Position numbers and translations under genes: made by a program. Under the pieces are notes generated by a model. It was not told where the DNA came from and did not search any database. It saw only the letters and a program-made list of their open reading frames with translations. From Imtechella halotolerans (lineage in GTDB: Bacteria; Bacteroidota; Bacteroidia; Flavobacteriales; Flavobacteriaceae), in assembly GCF_028743515.2 (NCBI RefSeq), contig NZ_CP117969.2, positions 5,001 through 69,000 of the forward strand: DNA of 64,000 bases, given 5' to 3'. The number at the start of each line of letters is the position of its first letter. Position 1 is the stretch's first letter. This document shows, piece by piece, positions 9,099 to 18,053 of this stretch.

Positions 9099-10325
9099 AT
9101 GAAAGATCTATTAAAACAATACGAAAATAAATTACCTGAAATAGTATTTAATTGGAAAGATTCAGAAACCGAAGCTGAAGGTTGGACTGTGATTAATTCC
9201 TTGAGAGGAGGAGCTGCAGGTGGTGGAACTCGAATGCGAAAAGGGCTGGATATGAATGAAGTGCTTTCTCTTGCCAAAACTATGGAAGTTAAGTTTACAG
9301 TTTCTGGGCCTGCTATTGGTGGAGCGAAATCTGGAATTAATTTTGATCCTAAAGATCCTCGTAAAAAAGGAGTTTTGGAGCGTTGGTTTAAGGCGGTTTC
9401 TCCATTACTGAAAAGTTATTATGGCACTGGAGGTGATTTAAATGTAGATGAAATTCATGAGGTCATTCCTATTACTGAAGATTGTGGTGTGTGGCATCCA
9501 CAAGAAGGCGTTTTTAATGGACATTTTAAGCCGACAGAAGCTGACAAAATTAATAGAATTGGTCAGTTAAGACAAGGAGTGATAAAAGTGATTGAAGATA
9601 CCTCTTTTTCTCCTGATGTGAATCGGAAATACACCGTAGCGGATATGATTACTGGCTATGGTGTTGCAGAAGCAGTTCGTCATTATTATGATATTTATGG
9701 GGGAACTGTGGTAGGTAAAAAAGCGATAGTCCAAGGTTTTGGTAATGTGGGTGCAGCAGCAGCCTATTATTTATCTCAAATGGGCGCTAAAATAGTTGGA
9801 ATCATTGATGTTACTGGTGGTGTAATCAATGAAGAAGGATTTTCATTCGAAGAGATCAAATCATTTTATTTAAATAAAAAGGGAAATAACCTTTCAGAAT
9901 CGTCTATGATTCCTTTTGAGGAAATGAATGAACGATTGTGGAAATTGTCTGCTGAAATTTTTGCTCCATGTGCAGCTTCAAGATTAGTGACTCAGGAGCA
10001 AATATCTACTTTGATGGATACTGGTTTAGAAGTGATTTCATGCGGTGCTAATGTGCCTTTTGCAGATAAGGAAATATTCTTTGGTCCTATTATGGAATTT
10101 ACTGATAAGCGTGTTAGTCTTATTCCAGATTTTATATCAAACTGTGGTATGGCACGCGTTTTTGCTTATTTTATGGAACGTCGTGTAACCATGACAGATG
10201 AAGCAATTTTTGAAGATACCTCATTGACAATTAAGCGTGCTTTGCAAAATACCTTTAAACGTAGTGCTTCCAAAACAGACATCAGTAGTTCTGCCTTTGA
10301 GATAGCACTAAAACAATTAGTATAG
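9099..10325 (+). CDS. Glu/Leu/Phe/Val family amino acid dehydrogenase
   Basis: NAD(P)-dependent oxidative deaminase that interconverts an amino acid and its 2-oxo acid plus ammonia. In the 408-aa protein (MKDLLKQYEN start) the catalytic region shows EVKF (Lys65), GPAIGGAKSGI (Lys77) and GTGGDLNVDE (Asp113). The Rossmann motif GFGNVGAAAAY follows near residue 215. The small size and the motif spelling resemble leucine/phenylalanine-type enzymes more than hexameric GdhA. Substrate is not decidable by eye. The frame is open back to 8976, inside anmK, but the TATATTTG box and family alignment support the ATG at 9099. nhaD follows after 26 bp and may share the transcript. Confidence 0.9.
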   Translation: MKDLLKQYENKLPEIVFNWKDSETEAEGWTVINSLRGGAAGGGTRMRKGLDMNEVLSLAKTMEVKFTVSGPAIGGAKSGINFDPKDPRKKGVLERWFKAVSPLLKSYYGTGGDLNVDEIHEVIPITEDCGVWHPQEGVFNGHFKPTEADKINRIGQLRQGVIKVIEDTSFSPDVNRKYTVADMITGYGVAEAVRHYYDIYGGTVVGKKAIVQGFGNVGAAAAYYLSQMGAKIVGIIDVTGGVINEEGFSFEEIKSFYLNKKGNNLSESSMIPFEEMNERLWKLSAEIFAPCAASRLVTQEQISTLMDTGLEVISCGANVPFADKEIFFGPIMEFTDKRVSLIPDFISNCGMARVFAYFMERRVTMTDEAIFEDTSLTIKRALQNTFKRSASKTDISSSAFEIALKQLV

Positions 10326-10351
10326 TTAAGAATTAAACATATACACTCCTA

Positions 10352-11761
10352 ATGGAAACAATCTTAGTACTGGTATTTATTTTAGGATACCTCGGAATAG
10401 CGCTGGAACATAGCTTGAAAATTGATAAACTTATTCCTGCGTTAGCAATGATGGCCATATTGTGGGCCCTTATTGCATTTGGAATAGGTGACTTTACAAC
10501 GTGGTTTGATTCTGCAAAGCATTCACTTATGGAGGGCTTTTCATCATTTTCAGGTGAAGAGAAAATGCACATGATGGAAGAGACCTTATTGCATCATCTT
10601 GGAAAAACTGCTGAAATATTAGTCTTTCTCTTGGGAGCTATGACGATAGTAGAGATTATTGATTATTTTGATGGTTTTTCTACAATTAAAGGATTTATCA
10701 AAACAAAAAGCAAACAAAAATTATTGTGGATTTTTACCTTCTTAGGTTTCGCATTATCTGCAATTATTGATAATCTTACTGCAACAATTGTTTTAATTAC
10801 CATTTTACAAAAGGTGGTAAATGAAAAAGAATTACGACTTTGGTTTGCTGGACTAATAGTAATTGCTGCTAATGCTGGTGGTGCATGGTCTCCAATTGGA
10901 GACGTAACGACAACCATGCTTTGGATTGCTAAGAAGGTAAGTGTGATGCCTTTAATTGATCACGTGTTATTGCCTTCTATTATTTGTTATGCAGTACCTA
11001 CCTTTATTGCTTCTCGTATGAAAATTTTTAGGGGGAATGTTGAAGGAGAATCTGAGTCAGAATCCATCGAAGGAACTCATGGTGGTAATAAATATGCAGC
11101 TACTATGTTTTATTTAGGTCTTGGTGCGATTATTTTTGTCCCTATTTTTAAAACAGTTACACATTTGCCTCCCTATGTGGGGATGATGCTTTCGTTGGCT
11201 GTTGTCGCAACGTTTGCCGAAATGTTCAGTCGCAAGCGATTTGCTATGTCGATGGTTCATGGAAAGGAGCATGCATACCATAGCCCTGTTCATAAATCTC
11301 TTTCCAAAATTGAATTGCCTAGTATTTTATTTTTCTTAGGGATTTTGATGGCGGTAGCAGCACTTGAGTCTTTAGGATTACTATTTAATTTTGCCGGTAG
11401 TCTGAATGCACACATGCCAATGTTGGGAACGGAAGATATACATACTACTGCTATTTCTGATTTAGTAATTTTGTTTTTAGGAGTGGGGTCAGCGGTCATT
11501 GATAATGTGCCTTTGGTAGCAGCTAGTATCGGTATGTTTTCAGCTCCTATTGACGATCCTGTTTGGCATTTTATTGCCTATTCTGCTGGGACAGGTGGAA
11601 GTATGTTAATTATTGGTTCAGCTGCTGGAGTAGTGGCTATGGGGATGGAAAAGATTGACTTTTTTTGGTATCTTAAAAAAATAGCATGGTTGGCGTTCAT
11701 AGGATTCCTATCTGGCGCAATTGTTTTTGTACTCATCAGAAATTTGGTGCTGAATACATAA
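10352..11761 (+). CDS. nhaD: Na+/H+ antiporter, NhaD type
   Basis: A polytopic inner membrane protein (469 aa) of the ion transporter superfamily that expels Na+ or Li+ in exchange for protons. Many hydrophobic segments are visible from residue 1 to the C-terminus. The two internal repeats each carry the NhaD-type broken-helix motif: AIIDNLTATIVLI (about 130-142) with NAGGAWSPIGDVTTTMLW after it, and AVIDNVPLVAA (about 380) with GTGGSMLIIGSAAGV. It lies 26 bp after the amino acid dehydrogenase and 46 bp before exbB. With NQR further on, it points to a working sodium cycle. Confidence 0.92.
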   Translation: METILVLVFILGYLGIALEHSLKIDKLIPALAMMAILWALIAFGIGDFTTWFDSAKHSLMEGFSSFSGEEKMHMMEETLLHHLGKTAEILVFLLGAMTIVEIIDYFDGFSTIKGFIKTKSKQKLLWIFTFLGFALSAIIDNLTATIVLITILQKVVNEKELRLWFAGLIVIAANAGGAWSPIGDVTTTMLWIAKKVSVMPLIDHVLLPSIICYAVPTFIASRMKIFRGNVEGESESESIEGTHGGNKYAATMFYLGLGAIIFVPIFKTVTHLPPYVGMMLSLAVVATFAEMFSRKRFAMSMVHGKEHAYHSPVHKSLSKIELPSILFFLGILMAVAALESLGLLFNFAGSLNAHMPMLGTEDIHTTAISDLVILFLGVGSAVIDNVPLVAASIGMFSAPIDDPVWHFIAYSAGTGGSMLIIGSAAGVVAMGMEKIDFFWYLKKIAWLAFIGFLSGAIVFVLIRNLVLNT

Positions 11762-11807
11762 TTTTAAGAACCATTTATCGTTATTAACCAAAACTAACAC
11801 TTAGACT

Positions 11808-12497
11808 ATGGGATTATTCCAAGAACCAATTGAAGAACTAGCTCCTGAAATCTTATCTGAAGAAAAAACCCTATCGGTAGTTGACTTAATCGTAAACGGA
11901 GGAACCGGAAGTATTGTCATTATCGGGGTATTATTTGTATTGCTAGCCGTAGCATTGTTTATTTATTTTGAAAGACTGTTTGCTATTAAAGCAGCTTCCA
12001 AGATTGATAAAACGTTTATGTATCAAATTAAAGATCATGTCTCTAATGGAAAATTAGAAGCAGCGCGTCTACTTTGTGCCCAAACTGATTCTCCAGTTGC
12101 ACGTCTTACTGAGAAAGGAATATCCAGGATTGGTAAGCCATTAGAGGACATTAATAAGGCAATAGAAAATGCTGGAACCTTGGAAGTGTATAAGCTTGAA
12201 AAAAATGTAAGTATTCTGGCTACTGTAGCCGGAGCGGCTCCTATGATTGGATTTTTAGGAACTGTTATCGGTATGATTATTGCTTTCCATCAAATGGCAA
12301 GTAGTGGAGGACAAGCTGAAATGGGAATGTTGGCAAGTGGTATTTACACCGCCATGACAACTACAGTTGCCGGACTTGTAGTGGGAATTATCGCTTACAT
12401 TGGTTATAATCATTTGGTAGTTAAGACTGATAAAGTAGTTCATCAAATGGAGGCCAACGCGGTGGAATTTTTGGATATGTTAAACGAACCTATTTAA
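11808..12497 (+). CDS. exbB: ExbB/TolQ/MotA-family proton channel protein
   Basis: Inner membrane component that uses proton flow to power TonB-dependent outer membrane uptake. The 229-aa protein has one hydrophobic segment near residues 36-60 and a pair at about 140-165 and 180-205. The conserved family region ATVAGAAPMIGFLGTVIGMI and GIYTAMTTTVAGLVVGI is present. It starts the exbB-exbD-tonB run: 2 bp to exbD, then 1 bp to the TonB-like gene. A TolQ assignment is possible from sequence alone; the neighbouring TonB-like gene favours ExbB. Confidence 0.9.
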   Translation: MGLFQEPIEELAPEILSEEKTLSVVDLIVNGGTGSIVIIGVLFVLLAVALFIYFERLFAIKAASKIDKTFMYQIKDHVSNGKLEAARLLCAQTDSPVARLTEKGISRIGKPLEDINKAIENAGTLEVYKLEKNVSILATVAGAAPMIGFLGTVIGMIIAFHQMASSGGQAEMGMLASGIYTAMTTTVAGLVVGIIAYIGYNHLVVKTDKVVHQMEANAVEFLDMLNEPI

Positions 12498-12499
12498 CC

Positions 12500-12886
12500 A
12501 TGAAGTTAAAAGGTAGAAATAAGGTAAGTCCTGAATTTAGTATGTCTTCAATGACAGATATTGTATTTCTGTTATTAGTGTTTTTTATGTTAACGGCTAA
12601 TACACCTAATGCATTGGATCTTTTATTGCCTAAGGCGAAAGGTAAGTCAACCAATACGCAAAATGTTTCTGTTAGTATCAACAAAGACTTGGCATATTTT
12701 TTGGACAATAAACCAATACAGCCTGAGGATTTAGAACAAGAATTACAACAGGCATTACAAGGAAAAGAGACGCCAACCATTATTTTGCGTGTTGAGGAGA
12801 GTGTTGCAATTGAAAAAGCAGTTACTGTGATGGATATTGCTAATCAAAACAACTTCAAGGTAATTTTGGCAGTACGACCAAATTAA
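12500..12886 (+). CDS. exbD: ExbD/TolR-family biopolymer transport protein
   Basis: 128-aa partner of ExbB. A single transmembrane helix near residues 18-38 contains the family signature SMTDIVFLLLVFFMLTA, whose Asp is the expected proton-carrying residue. A periplasmic alpha/beta domain follows (LRVEESVAIEKAVTVMDIANQNNFKVILAV). The gene is packed between exbB and the TonB-like gene with 2-bp and 1-bp gaps, so the three are one transcript. Confidence 0.92.
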   Translation: MKLKGRNKVSPEFSMSSMTDIVFLLLVFFMLTANTPNALDLLLPKAKGKSTNTQNVSVSINKDLAYFLDNKPIQPEDLEQELQQALQGKETPTIILRVEESVAIEKAVTVMDIANQNNFKVILAVRPN

Positions 12887-12887
12887 G

Positions 12888-13685
12888 ATGAGTTTAATAG
12901 ATACCAAATACAAAAGAAAATCACTAACAGTAACTGTGTTTTTACTGAGCATGTTGCTGTTAGTGATGTTTTATATAGGGTTGTCATATCTAGATCCACC
13001 TATAGAAAATGGTATTGCAATTAATTTTGGAACTACAGAATTTGGAATGGGAAATGATCAGCCACTTGAAAAAATAAAATCAGCTCCCAAAACAGAATCG
13101 GCTCCTCAAAAGGCAGTTAAGACTCAAGAGGAGGTTTTAACGGCTGAAAATGAAGAGTCCGTTGTAATTCCGTCAAAAAAGGAGAGTGTTGTAAAAACAC
13201 CTCCAAAAGAGGAGGTTAAAAAGCCAGTTGAGAAACCAAAGCCATCCAAAGAAACTACAGATGCTCTGTCTAGTATATTAAATGCTACCAAAAGTGATGG
13301 AAAGGCAACAGGTAGTGAAGGAACCGACTCAGTTGCTGGTGATAAAGGAAGTACTGAAGGAAACCCATATGCCAATAGTTATTATGGATCTCCTGGATCT
13401 GGAACTGGGGGAAATGGTTGGGGACTTAATGGTCGTAGCTTGACCAAGAGCGGAAAGGTGACTCAAGATTGCAATGAGGCTGGGAGGGTAGTAGTACAGA
13501 TTGAGGTTGACAAAAATGGTAATGTAATAAGTGCAACCCCTGGTGTTCGCGGTACAACCAACAACCATCCTTGTTTGTTAGAACCTGCAAGGCGTACAGC
13601 CTTCATGCATAAATGGAACTTTGACAGTAATGCACCAAATCGACAAATAGGTTTTATTGAAATCAACTTCAGATTAGGGCAATAA
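12888..13685 (+). CDS. TonB-like energy transducer
   Basis: 265 aa. It has an N-terminal membrane anchor at about residues 14-33, then a Lys/Glu/Pro-rich spacer (about 60-125) of the type that spans the periplasm, and a Gly/Ser-rich linker. The C-terminal domain reads GRVVVQIEVDKNGNV near 200 and ends IGFIEINFRLGQ, resembling TonB_C. It would couple the ExbB-ExbD motor to outer membrane receptors. No TonB-dependent receptor is encoded nearby, so the substrate is unknown. TolA-like function is a weaker alternative. Confidence 0.85.
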   Translation: MSLIDTKYKRKSLTVTVFLLSMLLLVMFYIGLSYLDPPIENGIAINFGTTEFGMGNDQPLEKIKSAPKTESAPQKAVKTQEEVLTAENEESVVIPSKKESVVKTPPKEEVKKPVEKPKPSKETTDALSSILNATKSDGKATGSEGTDSVAGDKGSTEGNPYANSYYGSPGSGTGGNGWGLNGRSLTKSGKVTQDCNEAGRVVVQIEVDKNGNVISATPGVRGTTNNHPCLLEPARRTAFMHKWNFDSNAPNRQIGFIEINFRLGQ

Positions 13686-13700
13686 TTCAGTTAGTTTTTT

Positions 13701-14912
13701 ATGACTTATCAAGAAACGGTAACCTGGATGTTTAATCAACTTCCAATGTACCAAATGCAAGGTGCGAAAGCTCTCAAGCATAAACTAGATAATATCCTTT
13801 TGTTAAGTGCTCGTTTAGGGCAACCACATCAACAATTTAAATGTATACATGTTGCTGGCACTAACGGAAAAGGATCCTCTAGTCATATGCTTGCATCCAT
13901 TTTACAAGAAGAAGGGTATAAGGTAGGATTGTATACTTCTCCTCATTTACGTGATTTTAGAGAGCGTATTAAGGTGAATGGGAGTGAGGTTCCTGAATCC
14001 TTCGTGGTTGATTTTATTAATGAGCACAAATCTTTTTTATCTAAAGAGAGTTTGTCTTTTTTTGAGATGACTGTCGGAATGGCTTTTGCTTATTTTGCTT
14101 ATGCTAAAGTTGATATTGCCATTGTTGAAGTTGGTCTAGGAGGGCGCTTAGATTCTACTAATATTATAACCCCGGAGGTAAGTCTTATAACCAACATAGG
14201 ATGGGATCATACAGATATTTTAGGGAGTACTTTGGCGCAAATTGCATATGAAAAGGCTGGAATTATTAAATATAAGGTGCCTGTTGTTATTAGTGAATAT
14301 CAAAGGGAAACTGCTGAGGTGTTTATGACTGTCGCTAAAGAAAGAGAAGCGCCAATTGTTTTCGCAAGTCAAATAGTAGATGAGGTGTTTACATCAGATC
14401 TTAAAGGGTTTTATCAAGAACAGAACAAGAAGGGTGTGTTGGCTACTTTAAAGTGTTTAGAAGGTTTTAATATTTCTTTTGAAGCTATTCAGCAAGGATT
14501 TCTAAATACTGTAAAAAATACTGGTTTATTAGGGCGATGGCAACAGCTAAATGAAATTCCTAAAGTTATTTGTGATACAGCTCATAATTTAGATGGTCTT
14601 ACCTATGTGATGAGGCAGCTTACCAATGAGGTTTATGATCAACTTTATATGGTAATTGGTTTTGTGAAGGATAAAAATATTGATGAAATACTCCCTCTTT
14701 TTCCGAAAAATGCCCATTATTTTTTCTGCAAGCCATCAATTGAGCGAGGTTTGTCTGCAGAACTTTTACGTGACAAAGCAGCCTTGTTTGGGTTGCATGG
14801 TGAGGTATGTAATTCGGTATCAGTAGGCTACGAGAAGGCTTTGGAAAAAGCATTACCAGGAGATTTAGTGTATATTGGAGGAAGCACTTTTGTGGTAGCA
14901 GAAATCGTGTAA
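13701..14912 (+). CDS. folC: Folylpolyglutamate synthase / dihydrofolate synthase
   Basis: Mur-ligase family enzyme that adds glutamate to dihydropteroate and/or folates using ATP. Seen in 403 aa: the P-loop HVAGTNGKGSSSHM (GTNGKGS at 53-59), YTSPHLRDFRERI, and the Mur-ligase core VEVGLGGRLDSTNII with NIGWDHTDILG. The C-terminal ligase domain includes CDTAHNLDGL near residue 292. It is 15 bp downstream of the TonB-like gene and probably read from the same transcript; no terminator lies between them. Confidence 0.94.
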   Translation: MTYQETVTWMFNQLPMYQMQGAKALKHKLDNILLLSARLGQPHQQFKCIHVAGTNGKGSSSHMLASILQEEGYKVGLYTSPHLRDFRERIKVNGSEVPESFVVDFINEHKSFLSKESLSFFEMTVGMAFAYFAYAKVDIAIVEVGLGGRLDSTNIITPEVSLITNIGWDHTDILGSTLAQIAYEKAGIIKYKVPVVISEYQRETAEVFMTVAKEREAPIVFASQIVDEVFTSDLKGFYQEQNKKGVLATLKCLEGFNISFEAIQQGFLNTVKNTGLLGRWQQLNEIPKVICDTAHNLDGLTYVMRQLTNEVYDQLYMVIGFVKDKNIDEILPLFPKNAHYFFCKPSIERGLSAELLRDKAALFGLHGEVCNSVSVGYEKALEKALPGDLVYIGGSTFVVAEIV

Positions 14913-14929
14913 TTTTTTTGTTTTTATTT

Positions 14930-14959
14930 TTGCAGGCTAAAAAAACTATTCTATATTTG
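14930..14959 (+). promoter_or_regulatory. Promoter of the tRNA-Val pair (TTG-N19-TATATTTG)
   Basis: TTG at 14930-14932 and TATATTTG at 14952-14959 are separated by 19 bp, an ideal flavobacterial sigma-A promoter. The box ends 19 bp before the mature tRNA. Confidence 0.8.
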
Positions 14960-14978
14960 CATCCGCAATAAGCAATAA

Positions 14979-15053
14979 GGGCTCTTAGCTCAGCTGGTTC
15001 AGAGCACCTGCCTTACAAGCAGGGGGTCACTGGTTCGAATCCAGTAGGGCCCA
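14979..15053 (+). tRNA. tRNA-Val (anticodon TAC), copy 1
   Basis: A 75-nt cloverleaf: acceptor GGGCTCT/AGGGCCC, D arm GCTC...GAGC, anticodon stem CCTGC/GCAGG with loop CTTACAA (anticodon TAC), and T arm ACTGG-TTCGAAT-CCAGT. The discriminator is A. The 3' CCA is not encoded. Confidence 0.96.
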
Positions 15054-15087
15054 CAATCTTGAAAAAGATTCTCTTTTATTGTTTATT

Positions 15088-15162
15088 GGGCTCTTAGCTC
15101 AGCTGGTTCAGAGCACCTGCCTTACAAGCAGGGGGTCACTGGTTCGAATCCAGTAGGGCCCA
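15088..15162 (+). tRNA. tRNA-Val (anticodon TAC), copy 2
   Basis: Base-for-base repeat of the 75-nt tRNA-Val 34 bp upstream, same strand, presumably processed from one precursor. A terminator follows at once. CCA is not encoded. Confidence 0.96.
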
Positions 15163-15163
15163 C

Positions 15164-15196
15164 AAAAAACCCGACATTTATTGTCGGGTTTTTTTA
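15164..15196 (+). terminator. Rho-independent terminator of the tRNA-Val operon
   Basis: Perfect stem AAAAACCCGACA / TGTCGGGTTTTT followed by more T. It begins 2 bp after tRNA-Val copy 2. Confidence 0.92.
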
Positions 15197-15355
15197 TAGT
15201 AGTGTGCCGTGCATGGTACTAACTAGGGATCAAGACTAAATGTTGTGTTTACGCAAATATTTTGGTCAATCTATATAGGAAGAATTCTATGTTTCTAACC
15301 CCTCTGAATTGACTTTTAAATAGTTTGATGTCAGCGTTAATTATTGAATAGTCAA

Positions 15356-15733
15356 TCATGCCAAATGAAGACATAAAATAAGATTAATTAGACAACCGAC
15401 GACCGTTGTTATCCAAGCTTTTCTTTTAGATATAATCAATGCAATTACATAAGTAATAATTGTTAGAAGTCCTATGATGAGAGGGATAAAAAAATAAAGT
15501 AATACTTCTCCCATACTTTTATTGTGATTGTCTATAACAATAATAAGCCAAGAAAGGCATGCTGTAAATAGAATGAAAATTATATTTACTATGGGGTTTT
15601 CAATTAACTTTTTTGCCTTAAGATGATCCATTTTTGTTTTGTTATTGTTCAAAAATAGCATAATTATTTTGTAATCTATTTCTTTCGTATCGATTGTTTC
15701 ATTTTTAATTTTCGATTTACTGATATATGTCAT
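15356..15733 (-). CDS. Small hypothetical membrane protein
   Basis: 125 aa, not recognised. A charged N-terminal ~45 residues is followed by three hydrophobic segments at roughly 48-68, 76-100 and 106-123 that look like membrane helices (e.g. NIIFILFTACLSWLIIVI). It has no catalytic motif. It sits alone between the tRNA-Val terminator and a divergent CBS-domain gene; the 150 bp before it contain nothing I can identify. It is very AT-rich, so the start and even the gene itself are less certain than the neighbours. Confidence 0.5.
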   Translation of the reverse strand: MTYISKSKIKNETIDTKEIDYKIIMLFLNNNKTKMDHLKAKKLIENPIVNIIFILFTACLSWLIIVIDNHNKSMGEVLLYFFIPLIIGLLTIITYVIALIISKRKAWITTVVGCLINLILCLHLA

Positions 15734-15792
15734 TATTACTGTTGGTAAAAGTGACGAAATTTATATAAGAGAATTATTAAAAATGAATTGTC

Positions 15793-16212
15793 ATGAAACA
15801 GCGTGTACCTATCTCACAGATTATGACTACCGAGTTGATATTGCTCAACCTTACGGATGACCTATATAAAGCAGAGAAGCTATTTAAAAAACATAAAATA
15901 CGGCATTTACCTGTGGTCAGTGGAAAAAAAATTGTTGGTATTTTAAGTTATACTGATCTACTCCGAATTAGTTATGCGGATGTGGTTGATGAAGATGATG
16001 ACACTGTAGGAAGTATTGTTTATGATATGTTTACTGTCCCTCAGGTAATGGCTAAAACTCCAGAGGTGATTTCTTCAGAAGCAACAGTGAAAGAAGTCGC
16101 TGAAATTTTATCTAAGAGAGAGTTTCATGCATTGCCAGTAGTAGATAATGGTGATTTGGTTGGAATTGTGACTACGACAGATCTTATTAAGTATTTATTG
16201 GCCCAATATTGA
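15793..16212 (+). CDS. CBS-domain protein (tandem pair)
   Basis: 139 aa made almost entirely of two CBS repeats (about 7-60 and 75-138). Each shows the family's closing pattern: HLPVVSGKKIVGILSYTDLL and ALPVVDNGDLVGIVTTTDLI. Such stand-alone pairs bind adenine nucleotides and regulate partner proteins. No partner domain is fused, so the target is unknown. It is convergent with rpe, sharing a hairpin terminator. Confidence 0.9.
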   Translation: MKQRVPISQIMTTELILLNLTDDLYKAEKLFKKHKIRHLPVVSGKKIVGILSYTDLLRISYADVVDEDDDTVGSIVYDMFTVPQVMAKTPEVISSEATVKEVAEILSKREFHALPVVDNGDLVGIVTTTDLIKYLLAQY

Positions 16213-16261
16213 ATTAAAATAATGAAGTAGATAGGTGTTTTGTTTAAAATTTGTGTAAATG

Positions 16262-16290
16262 GAAGGCACGCTTTTTAGCGTGCCTTCTTG
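16262..16290. terminator. Hairpin terminator between the CBS gene and rpe
   Basis: Perfect 11-bp stem GAAGGCACGCT / AGCGTGCCTTC with a 4-nt T loop. It lies between convergent genes and probably serves both. T-runs beyond the stem are short on each side. Confidence 0.75.
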
Positions 16291-16309
16291 TATGTAGTTA
16301 GTTTCCTAA

Positions 16310-16972
16310 TTAACTATTGGCCACTTTTTTTAAATCTGAAATTGTAGAGATCGGATTTTCGCTGTTAAATACAAAACTTCCTGCAACAAGCACATCTGCT
16401 CCTGCAGCGGTTAATTGTTGGGCATTTTTAACAGTAACACCGCCGTCAATTTCGATTTTTGTTGAAGCGTTATTCTCTGTAATTAGTTTTTTAAGTTCAG
16501 TTACTTTTTTATAGGTGTTCTCTATAAAGGATTGCCCGCCAAATCCAGGGTTTACACTCATTATACATACCAAATCGATGTCTTTAATTACATCTACAAG
16601 TAAGGAAACTGGCGTATGTGGGTTTAGGGCCACACCTGCTTGCATTCCTTCAGCTTTTATTGCTTGTAGTGTGCGGTGAAGGTGTGTGCAAGCCTCATAA
16701 TGCACAGTAAGTATATTGGCTCCTAACTCTGCAAATGTCTTAATATATCGATCAGGATCGATAATCATAAGATGTACATCAATCGTTTTTTTTGCATGTT
16801 TGCTGATGGCTTGTAGTACAGGCATGCCAAAAGAAATGTTAGGTACAAATACACCATCCATTATGTCAATATGAAACCAATCGGCATCACTTTGGTTGAC
16901 CATTTCAATATCGCGTTGTAAATTGGCAAAATCGGCAGCAAGTACCGAGGGAGCTATAAGTTTAGATTTCAT
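16310..16972 (-). CDS. rpe: Ribulose-phosphate 3-epimerase
   Basis: Interconverts ribulose-5-phosphate and xylulose-5-phosphate in the pentose phosphate pathway. The 220-aa TIM barrel shows the metal/catalytic strand FHIDIMDGVFVPNISFG (His34, Asp36), the phosphate-side loop MSVNPGFGGQSF, the second catalytic Asp in EIDGGV, and the closing GADVLVAGSFVF. Length and order are canonical. It is transcribed alone from a TATCTTTG box 18 bp upstream. Confidence 0.96.
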   Translation of the reverse strand: MKSKLIAPSVLAADFANLQRDIEMVNQSDADWFHIDIMDGVFVPNISFGMPVLQAISKHAKKTIDVHLMIIDPDRYIKTFAELGANILTVHYEACTHLHRTLQAIKAEGMQAGVALNPHTPVSLLVDVIKDIDLVCIMSVNPGFGGQSFIENTYKKVTELKKLITENNASTKIEIDGGVTVKNAQQLTAAGADVLVAGSFVFNSENPISTISDLKKVANS

Positions 16973-16990
16973 TTATTAGTGTTGTTTTTG

Positions 16991-16998
16991 CAAAGATA
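16991..16998 (-). promoter_or_regulatory. -7 promoter box (TATCTTTG) of rpe
   Basis: CAAAGATA on the plus strand gives TATCTTTG on the minus strand, 18 bp from the rpe ATG. No clear -33 TTG. Confidence 0.55.
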
Positions 16999-17036
16999 CT
17001 ATTTTGTTCTTTGAGTGAAAGTAACCTATAGCAAAG

Positions 17037-17063
17037 AAAAAACTCCGGTAATCAGCCGGAGTT
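17037..17063 (-). terminator. Rho-independent terminator downstream of rpoD
   Basis: Stem AACTCCGG (17041-17048) / CCGGAGTT (17056-17063). On the minus strand it runs into TTTTTTCTTT. It lies about 120 bp after the rpoD stop codon. Confidence 0.82.
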
Positions 17064-17183
17064 CATTCATCAATCAAAAAACGAACAGTTATGATAAACT
17101 GTTACTATCGTAAATACATTTGTAGTCCTTTTGTTTGTACGAAGGTACAAAATACAAAAAAGATTTGAAAGTCCTAATAAAAC

Positions 17184-18047
17184 TTACCCCAAGTATGTCT
17201 TAAGGATTTTGCTTCTAGAAGTGTGCTTTAAACGACGAATAGCTTTTTCTTTGATTTGTCTCACACGTTCTCGGGTAAGGTCAAAGGTTTCTCCTATTTC
17301 TTCTAAAGTCATCGGATGTTGATCTCCTAGTCCAAAATAGAGACGAATTACGTCAGCTTCTCTTGGAGTAAGGGTTTCTAGAGCTCGCTCAATTTCGGTA
17401 CGAAGCGATTCGTGTAAAAGTTCACGATCGGGATTTGGTGATTCTCCACTACGTAAAACGTCATAAAGGTTGGAGTCTTCTCCTTCCACAAGTGGTGCAT
17501 CCATAGAAACGTGACGGCCGGAGTTTTTCATAGACTCTTTTACATCATTAACTGTCATGTCTAGCTCTTTTGCTATTTCTTCTGCTGAAGGTGTGCGCTC
17601 GTGAGCCTGCTCAAGGAATGCATAGGTTTTGTTGATTTTGTTGATCGAACCAATTTTGTTCAGTGGAAGACGAACAATACGTGATTGTTCAGCTAATGCC
17701 TGAAGTATTGATTGACGAATCCACCAAACTGCGTAGGATATAAATTTAAAACCACGTGTCTCGTCAAAGCGTTGTGCTGCTTTGATAAGTCCAAGATTTC
17801 CTTCGTTAATCAAGTCAGGTAGGGTTAGTCCTTGGTTTTGGTATTGCTTAGCAACCGATACAACGAAACGTAGATTGGCCTTGGTGAGTTTTTCCAATGC
17901 GCGCTGGTCTCCCGCTTTAATGCGTTGTGCCAATTCTACCTCTTCATCTGCGGTGATTAAGTCAACTTTTCCAATTTCCTGTAAATACTTGTCAAGGGAT
18001 GCGGTTTCTCTGTTGGTAACCTGTTTGGTAATTTTAAGTTGTCTCAT
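17184..18047 (-). CDS. rpoD: RNA polymerase primary sigma factor (sigma-70 family)
   Basis: Housekeeping sigma factor that directs core RNA polymerase to promoters. The 287-aa protein starts directly at region 1.2 ([25 protein letters not shown]). It has region 2 with the -10-melting tract [17 protein letters not shown], region 3 ([18 protein letters not shown]), and region 4 with the helix-turn-helix [27 protein letters not shown]. Region 1.1 and the non-conserved insert of E. coli RpoD are absent, as usual in Bacteroidota. Unusually for this lineage it has a near-perfect Shine-Dalgarno sequence. It ends about 120 bp before a good terminator. Confidence 0.95.
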   Translation of the reverse strand: MRQLKITKQVTNRETASLDKYLQEIGKVDLITADEEVELAQRIKAGDQRALEKLTKANLRFVVSVAKQYQNQGLTLPDLINEGNLGLIKAAQRFDETRGFKFISYAVWWIRQSILQALAEQSRIVRLPLNKIGSINKINKTYAFLEQAHERTPSAEEIAKELDMTVNDVKESMKNSGRHVSMDAPLVEGEDSNLYDVLRSGESPNPDRELLHESLRTEIERALETLTPREADVIRLYFGLGDQHPMTLEEIGETFDLTRERVRQIKEKAIRRLKHTSRSKILKTYLG

Positions 18048-18053
18048 GTAGAT

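Noticed and set aside
15197-15355. Gap between the tRNA-Val terminator and the 125-aa gene, searched for a small RNA or leader
   Set aside because: No promoter pair, hairpin plus T-run, or repeated element stood out.
16588-16700. Search of the whole window for CRISPR arrays, insertion sequences, integrases, prophage or toxin-antitoxin genes
   Set aside because: No spaced direct repeats, inverted terminal repeats, transposase or integrase text, or typical antitoxin pairs were found; gene content is housekeeping throughout. The coordinates are only a placeholder.
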